A DNA stretch of 16,052 bases from Hyphomicrobiales bacterium (lineage in GTDB: Bacteria > Pseudomonadota > Alphaproteobacteria > Rhizobiales > Aestuariivirgaceae): assembly GCA_012032065.1 (NCBI GenBank), contig JAAURV010000035.1:1-16052 (forward strand), written 5' to 3'. How positions within the stretch are numbered: the stretch's first letter is position 1; every line of letters begins with the position of its first letter. Below, piece after piece: positions 8,112 to 15,700 of this stretch. The notes under the pieces are model-generated. The model worked only from the letters and a program-made list of their open reading frames with translations, was not told where the DNA came from and made no database searches. The position numbers and the translations under genes are program-made.

Positions 8112-8962
8112 TTCTTCGCTCCCGCTTGAATCGCAAGCACGCGGTCGAGAATAATGGCGAGAATGACAATCGCGAGACCCGCCTCGATGCCCAAGGGAAT
8201 GTTGCGGTTGGCAAGCGCCTTGTTCACTGGGTTACCCAAGCTCGGCGCGCCGATCAGCGTTGCGAACACCACCATCGAAAGCGACAGCATAATGCATTGG
8301 GTGAGCCCCGCCATGATCGATGGCATGGCGGCGGGCAGTTCCACCTTCCACAGTAGTTGACTCTTGGTCGCGCCGAAGCTTTCTCCCGCTTCGATCATCG
8401 GTTTTGGAATGGACGTGATGCCGAGATAGGTCATGCGCACCGGCGCTGGCATCGCGAAGATGATGGTGACGATCAGCGCCGGCGCCGCGCCAAGTCCGAA
8501 CAGAATGAGAATAGGGATGAGATACACGAAGGTCGGCATCGTCTGCATGAGATCGAGCACCGGCTGCATTACCCGCCACACCTTCGGATTATGCGCCGCC
8601 CAGATTCCAAGCGGCACGCCGATCGCCATGGAAAGCGCGGTCGAGCCAACGACCAGCACCAGCGTCTGGATGGTTTCCTTCCAGAGCCCCTGGTTCATGA
8701 TGAAGAGCAAGCCAACGAGCACGCCGATGGCCAGCGGCTTCGAGCGCCGCATCCAATAGGCGACGCCGGCGAGGATGATCGCCAAAAGCACGGGCGGGAT
8801 CTGCAAGAGCAGCCAGGTCGAACCTTCGATGATGAAGTTGAAGCTCACCTTGAATGCGTCGAAGAGCCACTGGAAATAGGTCACGACGAAATCGATGACC
8901 GACTTACCCCATTTGCCGACAGGAATCTTCCAGGCCGCAATGAGTTTGGATAGCGGATCCAT
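8108..8962 (-). CDS. choW: Choline ABC transporter permease
   Basis: This is an intact 284-residue inner-membrane permease of the ProW/ChoW type. It has an N-terminal extension with two hydrophobic stretches (about 50-70 and 77-90), then the binding-protein-dependent permease domain with MQTMPTFVYLIP (139-150) and an EAA-like loop, EAGESFGATKSQLLWKVELP (191-210), that docks on the ATPase. A strong Shine-Dalgarno (ggagggg) sits about 5 bases before the ATG, so it can be translated independently of choX, which is separated by 175 bp. Its stop overlaps the choV start. It would move choline released by ChoX into the cytoplasm. Confidence 0.93.
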   Translation of the reverse strand: MDPLSKLIAAWKIPVGKWGKSVIDFVVTYFQWLFDAFKVSFNFIIEGSTWLLLQIPPVLLAIILAGVAYWMRRSKPLAIGVLVGLLFIMNQGLWKETIQTLVLVVGSTALSMAIGVPLGIWAAHNPKVWRVMQPVLDLMQTMPTFVYLIPILILFGLGAAPALIVTIIFAMPAPVRMTYLGITSIPKPMIEAGESFGATKSQLLWKVELPAAMPSIMAGLTQCIMLSLSMVVFATLIGAPSLGNPVNKALANRNIPLGIEAGLAIVILAIILDRVLAIQAGAKK

Positions 8963-9010
8963 TCAGCCCCTCCCTACATTTTCACCCCTCCCCACTTTGT
9001 GGAAGCGGAA

Positions 9011-9029
9011 GTCACGCTGGAGGCGTGAC
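9011..9029 (-). promoter_or_regulatory. Hairpin in the choX-choW spacer
   Basis: The 175-bp spacer 8963-9137 has no gene. It contains the hairpin gtcacgc-tggag-gcgtgac (9011-9029) and a smaller one, cgccg-cctcg-cggcg, at about 9066-9080, within C-rich sequence on the + strand (G-rich in the transcript). Such spacers often keep binding-protein mRNA more abundant than permease mRNA by processing or partial termination. That role is inferred; the hairpins are seen. Confidence 0.4.
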
Positions 9030-9137
9030 GGGATGGGGTGTGTCAAAACCCGGAACACCCACCCCCGCCGCCTCGCGGCGCCCCCTCCCCCGCGAAGCAG
9101 AGGGGTGAAATCATGTTGCGCTCCCCCCGAGCGCGGG

Positions 9138-10084
9138 TTAGTTCGCCAGCGCCGCCGAAACCGCCGCCGCCGCATCGCCGCCGTCGAAGGCCGTGACACC
9201 CTCGAGCCATGGCTTCACAGCATCAGGATTGGCTTTGAGCCAGGTCATCGCGGTTTCCTTCGGATCGGCGCCGTTCTTCAAAACCGGTCCATCATCGCGC
9301 CTTCCATGGCGAGCGAGAATTTCAGGTTCGCAAGCAGCTTGCCGGCATTCGGGCACTCGGCGGTGTAGCCCGCGCGTACGTTGGTGAATACCGTGGCCGC
9401 GCCGAAACCTGAATCGCCCATGCCGTCCAGATAGTGAAGTTTCATCTCGCCCATGACCGGATGCGGCGTCCAGCCGAGGAAAGCGATCCACTCGTTGTTC
9501 TTTATCGCCTTCTCGGCTTCCGTCAGCATGCCCGCTTCCGAGCTTTCGACCAGTTCAAATCCTTCAAGCTTGTTTTCCGGCTTGCCGATCATTTCGCCGA
9601 TGATTCGGTTGCCGTCGTTGCCGGCCTCGATGCCGTAAATCTTGCCGCCGAACTTGTCCTTGTGGGCGCCGAGATCGGCGAGCGACTTGACTCCCGCATC
9701 CGCCACATATTGCGGCACCACGAGGCCGTAACCCGCGCCTTCGAGGTTCGTGCCGATGGTCTCGACGGACTTGTCCTCGAAATAGGCCTTCACATCCGCC
9801 GTCATCGACGGCATCCAGTTGCCAAGGAACGCGTCGATGTCCTTGTTCTTAAGCGAGGCATATGCAACGGGAACCGACAGCGTCTTCACTTCCGGCGCGT
9901 AGCCCAGCGCTTCCAGCACCACGCTTGTTGCGCCTGTCGTGACCTGGATGTCGGTCCAGCCCACATCGGCGAAGCGCACGGTCTTGCAGCTCTCGGGCTC
10001 TGCCGCCGCCACCGGCGCCACCAGCGCGGCAAGCCCCGCGCCAAGCGCCAGAAGCCCAGTAAAAAGTTTCGTCGTGGTCATCAT
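9138..10084 (-). CDS. choX: Periplasmic choline-binding protein (one apparent frameshift)
   Basis: This is the substrate-binding protein of the choline importer. A signal peptide (about residues 1-28, cleavage near VAAAEPESC) directs it to the periplasm. The aromatic cage known from Sinorhizobium ChoX is present at the same numbering: Trp43 (DVGWTD, with Asp45), Trp90 (LGNWMP), Tyr119 (GAGYGL) and Trp205 (FLGWTPHP). The frame breaks at 9284-9285: AMMDR, then VLKNGADPKETAMTWLKANP, restored by one missing G in a run. The repaired length is about 315 residues, normal for the family. The start has two consecutive ATG codons; a gggagag about 8 bases upstream supports either. It is first in the choXWV order typical of rhizobia, and choline specificity is well supported by the cage. 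Confidence 0.94.
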
Positions 10085-10145
10085 AGTCTCTCTCCCTCGT
10101 TTTCTCCGGCGGTCAATTTCGCAGCCGCCGGATTGTCATCAAAAC

Positions 10146-10176
10146 ATACTAGCACGGGTCGCCACGAAAGTTCCAA
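10146..10176 (-). promoter_or_regulatory. Possible promoter of choXWV
   Basis: On the - strand TTGGAA (10171-10176) and TAGTAT (10146-10151) are separated by 19 bp, about 62 bp before the choX ATG. Spacing is long and the -35 is imperfect, so this is tentative. The 196-bp divergent gap to the next gene must hold promoters for both directions; a TTGACT at 10217-10222 on the + strand lacks a good -10. Confidence 0.3.
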
Positions 10177-10280
10177 GGCCAAAGTCGACATGAAGCGGTT
10201 CGAAAGCGGCTGCTCATTGACTTGAACCTTCCCTTACTGCCAATTTGTCCAAGGGGCCTCCAACCTAACAGGAGTTTCGC

Positions 10281-11270
10281 ATGAATCCGGTCAAATGGGG
10301 CGTCGTCTCGACGGCCAATATCGGGGTTGCCAAGGTTATCCCCGGAATGCTGAAGAGCAGCCTGCTCGAAGTGGCGGCGATTGCGTCGCGCGATCTCGCC
10401 ACCGGCGAAAAGGCCGCGAAACGCCTCGGCATCCCCAAGGCTTATGGCTCATATGAGGAGCTGCTTGCCGATCCGGAGATCGAGGCGATCTACAATCCGC
10501 TACCCAATCATCTACATGTCCCGATTACGCTCGCCGCCGCCAAGGCGGGCAAGCATGTGCTCTGCGAAAAGCCCATCGCCATCACCGCGAAAGAGGCCGA
10601 GAAGCTCAAACGCCTGCCGAAAGGCATCATGGTGGCGGAGGCCTTCATGGTGCGCCACCACCCGCAATGGATCGCCGCGCGTGAACTCGCCCGGAGCGGC
10701 GCGCTCGGCGAGCTCCGTGCCATCCAGGTGTTCTTCTCCTACTACAACGACGACCCGGCGAACGTGCGCAACATGGCCGATATCGGGGGCGGCGGACTTC
10801 TCGATATCGGCTGTTATCCCATCACCGTGTCGCGCTTCATCTTCGAGGGCGATCCTTCGCGCGTCGTGGCCCTCGTCGACCGCGATCCCAAATTCAAGAC
10901 CGACCGCACGCTGAGCGGGCTTGCCGACTTCGGCAGGGGCCGGCAGCTTTCCTTCACCGTGTCGACGCAGGCGGCACCCTATCAGCGCGTCAACATTTTG
11001 GGCGCCAAAGGCCGCGTCGAAATCATGATCCCCTTCAACGCCCCGCAGGACCGGGTCACGCGCTACGCCGTGCATATCGAGGATCCGGCAAGGCACGAGA
11101 ACATCGAAGTTCCGGTGGCGGATCAGTATCAGCTGCAAGCCGAAGCTTTCAGCCGCGCGGTTCGCGGCGAGGAGCCGCTCGGTTGGGGCACGGCGGATGC
11201 CATCAAGAACATGAAAATCATTGACGCGTTTTTCCGTTCGGAGAAGTCGAAGAAGTGGGAGAAGGTGTAG
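10281..11270 (+). CDS. Gfo/Idh/MocA family NAD(P)-dependent oxidoreductase
   Basis: This is an intact 329-residue dehydrogenase with an N-terminal Rossmann fold (KWGVVSTANIGVAKVIPG, residues 5-22), the family cofactor motif CEKP (95-98) after the second half of the fold, and the C-terminal domain motif GGGGLLDIGCYPI (169-181). The pattern EAFMVRHHPQW (120-130) and the N-terminal STANIG resemble the D-xylose dehydrogenase/dihydrodiol dehydrogenase branch, so a sugar or related polyol is the likely substrate; this is inference. A Shine-Dalgarno (aggag) lies 6-10 bases before ATG 10281. It is divergent from choXWV and ends one base from the convergent metallopeptidase, so it appears to be a single-gene unit. 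Confidence 0.9.
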   Translation: MNPVKWGVVSTANIGVAKVIPGMLKSSLLEVAAIASRDLATGEKAAKRLGIPKAYGSYEELLADPEIEAIYNPLPNHLHVPITLAAAKAGKHVLCEKPIAITAKEAEKLKRLPKGIMVAEAFMVRHHPQWIAARELARSGALGELRAIQVFFSYYNDDPANVRNMADIGGGGLLDIGCYPITVSRFIFEGDPSRVVALVDRDPKFKTDRTLSGLADFGRGRQLSFTVSTQAAPYQRVNILGAKGRVEIMIPFNAPQDRVTRYAVHIEDPARHENIEVPVADQYQLQAEAFSRAVRGEEPLGWGTADAIKNMKIIDAFFRSEKSKKWEKV

Positions 11271-11271
11271 C

Positions 11272-12156
11272 TCAGGCCGTTATAGCCGTCCTCAACTTCG
11301 CTTTGGGCGCCGCTTCGTCGAACGACACCTCCCCATTCTTCATCGCCACGCCCAGTTCCGCCCACAGCCGATCGAGATCGGGCGAGACCGGCGCGAAGCC
11401 CCATTCCTCGTAGAGCGTCATCAAGACCTTGCGGCCCGTCGCGGCATCGCCCATCGCCAGCGTTTCGCGAAAATCGTGTTCGCGGCGGAAATCGAGCTTG
11501 GCGTTGATGGCGCGAAGCGCATCGCGCAATCCGTAGCGGCCGCCGGTTTCCTCGCGGATACGCAAATCCGCAAACAAACAGAACAGCGCGCCGCCCCAAT
11601 AGGTGCGGCCCCAGTTTTGTGTTTGCTCGAGCCCGCCGTCGCCCGCGCGCGGCAGGCCCTTCGGCATCGACATCACGAAATCGCGCCAGATCTGCTCGGG
11701 CTGCAAATGCCCCGCCTGCACGCGCGCAATCGACTCCACATATACGGCAATCCCCTCTGCCATCCAGTTGTGCTGCAGATTCATCCACGGAAACGCGAGA
11801 TGAATCATCTCATGCACCATCACCCAATCGTCGCTCATCAGGTGCTTGACTGTCGAGCCCTCGCCGACGCGCGCGCGGATCGTGGGCGGATCGCCGGGAA
11901 ATGCCTGCCCGCCTCTCACGCCCGCGCCGGGTACGCTCCGTATACGAAGGTTCAGACGCGGCACGGGGAACTTGCCATAGTAGGCAGCGACAGCTTCGGC
12001 GCACTTCGCGAGCCAAGGCTCGAGCAGCGCCTTCGTAGCGGGCGGCAGACCGTCCGATACGTCCAGATCGATCCTGCTTCCATGCAGTTCAAGCGCGCGC
12101 GCCGGGACCGGCGCTAAAGCAAACGCCGGAAGGCTCAAAAGATGGCGGCGGTTCAT
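11272..12156 (-). CDS. Exported HExxH zinc metallopeptidase-like protein
   Basis: This is a 294-residue protein from ATG 12156. That start is chosen over the longer frame (to 12294) because it begins a clean signal peptide, MNRRHLLSLPAFALAPVPARA; the twin Arg suggests possible Tat export, though Sec is also possible. The zinc site is HEMIH (115-119) followed 14 residues later by Glu134 in NWMAEGIAVYVE, the gluzincin arrangement of the peptidase MA clan. No family name is certain. Export implies action on periplasmic or envelope proteins, but the substrate is unknown. It is convergent with the oxidoreductase (1-base gap) and 86 bp downstream of msrA on the same strand, so it may be co-transcribed with msrA. 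Confidence 0.75.
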   Translation of the reverse strand: MNRRHLLSLPAFALAPVPARALELHGSRIDLDVSDGLPPATKALLEPWLAKCAEAVAAYYGKFPVPRLNLRIRSVPGAGVRGGQAFPGDPPTIRARVGEGSTVKHLMSDDWVMVHEMIHLAFPWMNLQHNWMAEGIAVYVESIARVQAGHLQPEQIWRDFVMSMPKGLPRAGDGGLEQTQNWGRTYWGGALFCLFADLRIREETGGRYGLRDALRAINAKLDFRREHDFRETLAMGDAATGRKVLMTLYEEWGFAPVSPDLDRLWAELGVAMKNGEVSFDEAAPKAKLRTAITA

Positions 12157-12242
12157 GCGAGCATTGAAGGGGCAGCCGCCATCACCGGCCAGACACAATC
12201 GCGTGTTCTCTTCTCTTCCCAACTTTGTTGGGAGGGAATCCG

Positions 12243-12890
<648 letters not shown>

Positions 12891-12958
12891 GGGAAAGTCC
12901 TCCAGAACTGTTGCGCCCTATATAGGACGTCCCGCCCTTCACCGCCACTCAACAGCGC

Positions 12959-12986
12959 TTGAACCCGCCCATTCCATCGCTATATT
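12959..12986 (+). promoter_or_regulatory. Probable promoter of tRNA-Ser
   Basis: TTGAAC (12959-12964) and TATATT (12981-12986) are spaced by 16 bp, about 40 bp before the tRNA. A GC hairpin, gcgcccc/ggggcgc (12987-13006), follows immediately and would lie at the start of the transcript. Confidence 0.55.
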
Positions 12987-13026
12987 GCGCCCCGCTTCGG
13001 GGGCGCGATCGCCCCCGTTGTGGCAA

Positions 13027-13116
13027 GGAAGGGTGGCCGAGTGGTTTAAGGCACACGCCTGGAACGCGTGCATACGTGAAAGCGTATCGAGGGTTCGAAT
13101 CCCTCCTCTTCCGCCA
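13027..13116 (+). tRNA. tRNA-Ser (anticodon GGA)
   Basis: A 90-nt class II tRNA with encoded CCA. Acceptor ggaaggg pairs with ctcttcc (one G-U), the D-arm is gccgagtggtttaaggc, and the anticodon arm is cacgc-ctggaac-gcgtg with anticodon GGA. A long variable arm (catacgtgaaagcgtatc) and T-arm gaggg-ttcgaat-ccctc follow, then discriminator G and CCA. The long variable arm and anticodon identify serine. Everything downstream to the window end is accessory and on the opposite strand, consistent with use of this gene as an integration site, although no second copy of its 3' end is visible. Confidence 0.96.
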
Positions 13117-13141
13117 GCCAGACCTTGAGCGCGTTCGCGCT

Positions 13142-13558
13142 CTATCGGCTGGAGAAGGGATCGAGGATCGAGACTCCTGTCCGGGCTACATCGGCGATGT
13201 TTCGCGTGACGAGCGTCAATCCATGCACTTTCGCAGTTGCCGCCAGCAGCCCGTCGATCAGCGGCAGCGGGTGAGGAACGCTCAACCGCGCCCAGGCCTC
13301 GGCAATCGGTTCGTCGATTGTCAGCACGCGGTCGCCAAGCCTGGTGCGCATTTGCGCGAACCAGCGATCGAATCCTTCGGCCTGTCCGGGATCGCTGCGG
13401 CGCTTCAGTTCGATGCCGCGCCGGATTTCGGCGAGAACGATGACACTGGTTCCAATGTCCTTCACTGGGGTTTGAGCGACCCACATTACGACGTTCGGAT
13501 GGGCCCGCTCGCGCTTGCGGATTTCGGAGATCACGTTGGTGTCGAGGAGAAATTTCAG
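13142..13558 (-). CDS. vapC: VapC-like PIN-domain ribonuclease toxin (probable CTG start)
   Basis: This is a PIN-domain toxin of the VapBC type. The family N-terminus KFLLDTNVISEIRK is only complete if translation starts at CTG 13558-13556, which overlaps the antitoxin stop as CTGA; relatives usually have ATGA here. The first standard alternative is GTG 13534, which would remove the metal-binding Asp6 and so probably the activity. With the CTG start the protein is 138 residues, with acidic residues Asp6 (LLDTN), Glu44 (LAEIRRG), Asp102 (LPLIDGLLAAT) and Asp123 (TRNIADV). It would cleave RNA when free of antitoxin. It lies downstream of and coupled to the antitoxin gene. Confidence 0.82.
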   Translation of the reverse strand: MKFLLDTNVISEIRKRERAHPNVVMWVAQTPVKDIGTSVIVLAEIRRGIELKRRSDPGQAEGFDRWFAQMRTRLGDRVLTIDEPIAEAWARLSVPHPLPLIDGLLAATAKVHGLTLVTRNIADVARTGVSILDPFSSR

Positions 13559-13857
13559 AGTCCGGCTCCGCGCCAGCCTTTTTGACGCGGCTGATCGAAG
13601 ATTCCTGCGAATGCCTCGTCGGGCAGATCGGAACCGAAAACATCGAATGCCGTTGTGACCTCTGGATCGATGAGCGCCCGCTCCAAAGTGGAGCGTACCG
13701 TCCTCGCACGGTTGGGTTCGCCGCGAAGGGTTTCGGCAAGCGCGCGGATAAGGCCGCTGTCGACCTTGGCGGCCTGAACCTCGACACGCACAAGCCCGCG
13801 AGCCGCCGCCCGGCGCCGATGCGTTCTCGAAGCTTTCTTTTGGGAGTTGGTCGCCAT
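13555..13857 (-). CDS. Putative VapB-type antitoxin
   Basis: This 100-residue protein sits immediately upstream of vapC and overlaps it by 4 bases. The very basic N-terminus (KKASRTHRRRAAARG) is followed by VRVEVQAAKVDSGLIRALAE, a pattern seen in short antitoxins next to PIN toxins, and an acidic C-terminal stretch (DVFGSDLPDEAFAGIFDQP) likely to wrap the toxin. I do not recognise a named DNA-binding fold with certainty. The gene position and the palindrome just upstream support antitoxin and autorepressor roles, which are inferred. Confidence 0.68.
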   Translation of the reverse strand: MATNSQKKASRTHRRRAAARGLVRVEVQAAKVDSGLIRALAETLRGEPNRARTVRSTLERALIDPEVTTAFDVFGSDLPDEAFAGIFDQPRQKGWRGAGL

Positions 13858-13882
13858 GATTGTTCCCGCAAATTTCGGATCG

Positions 13883-13902
13883 TCCCGGTTATATCACCGG
13901 GA
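13883..13902 (-). promoter_or_regulatory. Palindromic operator candidate upstream of vapBC
   Basis: The inverted repeat tcccggt-tatatc-accggga has 7-bp arms and lies 26 bp before the antitoxin ATG. On the - strand its centre gives TATAAC, a plausible -10. A palindrome over the -10 is the usual site of autorepression in VapBC-type operons. No convincing -35 at standard spacing was found. Confidence 0.5.
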
Positions 13903-14194
13903 AACAGTTAACGCCAGCTGAATCTAGCAGACCGACACACATGGGGTCGTCATCTCCGAACGACTGATCAGGCTTGTCCTTCAAGCCCACAATGCGCGCA
14001 GGATTCATGTCGGTGTCCATTGCGCCGAAGCGTGCGCCATAGGGGAAATGAGTCCCCCGCTTAGGCATGTCACAAAATTTGGTTGCGAGAACCGAACACG
14101 ATGTGCCGTAGTCGGGCCGAACTTTTGGAAAGCGAGAACCGATAGGCGCGGCGAGGCTGGCGGCGTTCATTGCGTGGCCCAATCCCACATTCAT
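13889..14194 (-). CDS. Unrecognised 101-residue ORF
   Basis: No family is recognised. The sequence starts MNVGLGHAMNAASLAAP and is rich in Gly, Asp, Pro and Cys (four Cys). No signal peptide or membrane span is visible. It starts ATGA-overlapped with the small upstream ORF (14191-14313), which is typical of translational coupling. Its end runs into the vapBC operator palindrome. The DNA is less GC-rich than the rest of the window. It could be a genuine accessory gene, or an open frame across decayed sequence. Confidence is low. Confidence 0.3.
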   Translation of the reverse strand: MNVGLGHAMNAASLAAPIGSRFPKVRPDYGTSCSVLATKFCDMPKRGTHFPYGARFGAMDTDMNPARIVGLKDKPDQSFGDDDPMCVGLLDSAGVNCFPVI

Positions 14195-14313
14195 GAAGTC
14201 TTTGCAGGATTGTTGGTCCGTTTGGACTTTGAGTGCGACCCTCCATCTTCCAACCGGTGCTCAAAATCTATAAGTAGTTGTTCGACTTCTTCGCCGGCAA
14301 AAATTGACTCCAT
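14191..14313 (-). CDS. Unrecognised 40-residue small ORF
   Basis: This is a short acidic-then-basic peptide beginning MESIFAGEEVEQLLIDFEHR and ending in a Lys/Ser/Asn-rich tail. A gagg lies 4 bases before the ATG. The frame is open 18 bases further upstream to a TAG, so it could also be the C-terminal piece of a broken gene. Its TGA overlaps the ATG of the next ORF. The helical acidic N-terminal half is antitoxin-like in appearance only; no homology is claimed. It overlaps the 3' end of the fragment at 14268-14432 in another frame, so both cannot be fully real. Confidence 0.25.
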   Translation of the reverse strand: MESIFAGEEVEQLLIDFEHRLEDGGSHSKSKRTNNPAKTS

Positions 14314-14432
14314 GTCGCCTCGGAAGAACTCCTAAGAACCTGATCCGATCGGCGTCGCGTATCAGAACTCTCATCACCAATCGGCATAATCACGAAGCAG
14401 TTCTTGGGATCGGTCTTGTGTTTGTCGTTCAT
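14268..14432 (-). pseudogene. N-terminal remnant of an FVIMPIG-type hypothetical protein
   Basis: A 54-residue frame starts MNDKHKTDPKNCFVIMPIGD and continues ESSDTRRRSDQVL, then departs into unrelated sequence and stops. The CFVIMPIGDE...DTRxRxDQV start is characteristic of a family of larger hypothetical proteins with a nucleotide-handling (deoxyribosyltransferase- or TIR-like) fold that begin this way. Only the first about 33 residues fit, so the gene seems truncated, probably by deletion. The match is from memory and not confirmed by a search. Confidence 0.4.
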
Positions 14433-14501
14433 CAGAACATGCTCCGTTGATACCTCAACTTAATAGACTGACCAAATACTTACAACGTATGAATTGATGA
14501 G

Positions 14502-15202
14502 TTATGCCGTCTCATGTTGCAGCCCCCACACTTCGCCCTTTCCAGCATCGCGGATGTAGTCCACCCGGTCGCCATCCCAGTGATAGTCGAGATGGCGTCC
14601 CTGCATGGGGTTTTCCAACCGGTCGGATAGAAAAGCCCGGCGCATTCGCCGCACGCTTGCCGCACGCTCGGATAAGACATCCCTTCCGAACCCATCGCCC
14701 GCAAACTCGCGGCCAAGCGTTGCGCCTCGCCGTAGTCATCGGGATCGAGCGCCGCCGCGAATGCCGCCTCCGCTTCCCGCAAATCATGCAGCTCCGCTTC
14801 GAGATCGAGCCAGATTTCGCTGAACTGCGAACTCCATCCAGGCTCTTCGCCCGTCATCGCCATGAAGCGCGCGTGATGAGAGGCGGATTCGGCGATCGCC
14901 GTTTCGATCTTCCGCGGCACATGGAGCACGCCGAAACTTCCATCGGAAAAGCGGCTCGCTTTGTCCGGACTCACATGCGTGAAGGGCGCCATCAGCGGCC
15001 CAGGCACGCGCCGCGCCGGCGGCAGCAGATCGAGATTGCCCATCGTCTCCGCGAGCCGCGGATTGGTTTTCTGCTCGGCCGCGATCAAAATCTCCCAGTC
15101 GGCGGGATCGGCGATGTCCTCGAAGAGATCGATCGGCGGATGACGCGTCGAGATGATCCGGTGCGTCTTGCGCCAGCGAAGGCGCGTTATCGGCGGCGCC
15201 AT
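14502..15202 (-). CDS. RES-domain toxin, NAD+ phosphorylase family (one apparent frameshift)
   Basis: This is the toxin of an Xre-RES type II pair; characterised RES toxins deplete NAD+. The N-terminus HRIISTRHPPIDLFEDIADP, then TNPRL and FTHV, fit the family. The three name-giving residues are Arg84 (ASRFSDGSFGV), Glu105 (TAIAESASHH) and Ser179 (GMSYPSVRQ). The frame breaks at 14617-14618: YPTG, then LENPMQGRHLDYHWDGDRVD restores the conserved C-terminus if one missing T is added. The true stop is then TAA 14504-14502, giving about 233 residues. Its ATG overlaps the antitoxin stop by one base (TGATG). The pair is intact in layout, so likely functional if the shift is an artefact. Confidence 0.9.
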
Positions 15203-15634
15203 CAGCCGCGCGCCGCATCGAGATAGAAGCGGACGTCAAAGAGATCCATGATCTGGCCCTGCAGCATGATCTCGAGCGCCGCGCGGCCGCCAAAGGCCTC
15301 GTTCGGTTTTTTGACCCAGGCGTAGACGCGCTCATTCTCGGTAAAGAGAATGCGCAAGGCCTTGTGGATGCCCATCAGGATCGAGAGACGGGTTTTCTGG
15401 TCGACATTGAGGCGGCCGATCTCGCCGCGCTTCCAGCGATTATAGGTCGCGGTCGAAATGCCGCCCAAGAGCGTGCAGGCTTCCGCGTCGGTGAGGCCCA
15501 GAGGCGGAAGAGATTGACCGCGGCTTCCGCCATGGCGAGGCCTTCCGCGTCGGTGATCCCGTAATCGCCCGCCGCCAGCGGAAAGGGCGCCGACGCTTCC
15601 CTGGGGGCAAACGGTCAACGGCTTCCAGTTTCAT
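15202..15634 (-). CDS. Xre/MbcA/ParS-type antitoxin of the RES pair (two apparent frameshifts)
   Basis: This is the antitoxin of the RES toxin, with an Xre-like N-terminal region and the DUF2384 (MbcA/ParS) toxin-binding domain: GLTDAEACTLLGGIS, TYNRWKRGEI, RLSILMGIHKALRILF and a PNEAFGGRAALEIM core. Start ATG 15634 is preferred over 15643 because the ggagg is directly against the latter and 8 bases from the former. Frame breaks occur at the G run 15603-15607 (RLPP, then REASAPFPLAAGDYGITDAE) and at 15497-15499 (NLFRLW, then GLTDAEA); each is restored by one missing base. The repaired length is about 144 residues. It probably represses its own promoter. Confidence 0.88.
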
Positions 15635-15654
15635 CAGGGTCATCCTCCGGCCTC

Positions 15655-15683
15655 CATATAGGGCATTTTCATGCATTTGGCAA
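15655..15683 (-). promoter_or_regulatory. Probable promoter of the Xre-RES pair
   Basis: On the - strand TTGCCA (15678-15683) and TATATG (15655-15660) are spaced by exactly 17 bp, about 20 bp before the preferred antitoxin ATG, which implies a very short leader. The spacer holds an atgcat palindrome (15671-15676) and two gcattt repeats that could be operator half-sites. Confidence 0.6.
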
Positions 15684-15700
15684 GGTTTCTGATATTGCGA

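Noticed and set aside
8357..8953. 198-residue charged frame opposite choW
   Set aside because: It is a shadow of hydrophobic transmembrane codons, which reverse to charged residues.
9434..10225. 263-residue open frame on the + strand opposite choX
   Set aside because: It is a shadow of choX, very rich in His and Arg as expected from reversed GC-rich codons, with no homology pattern.
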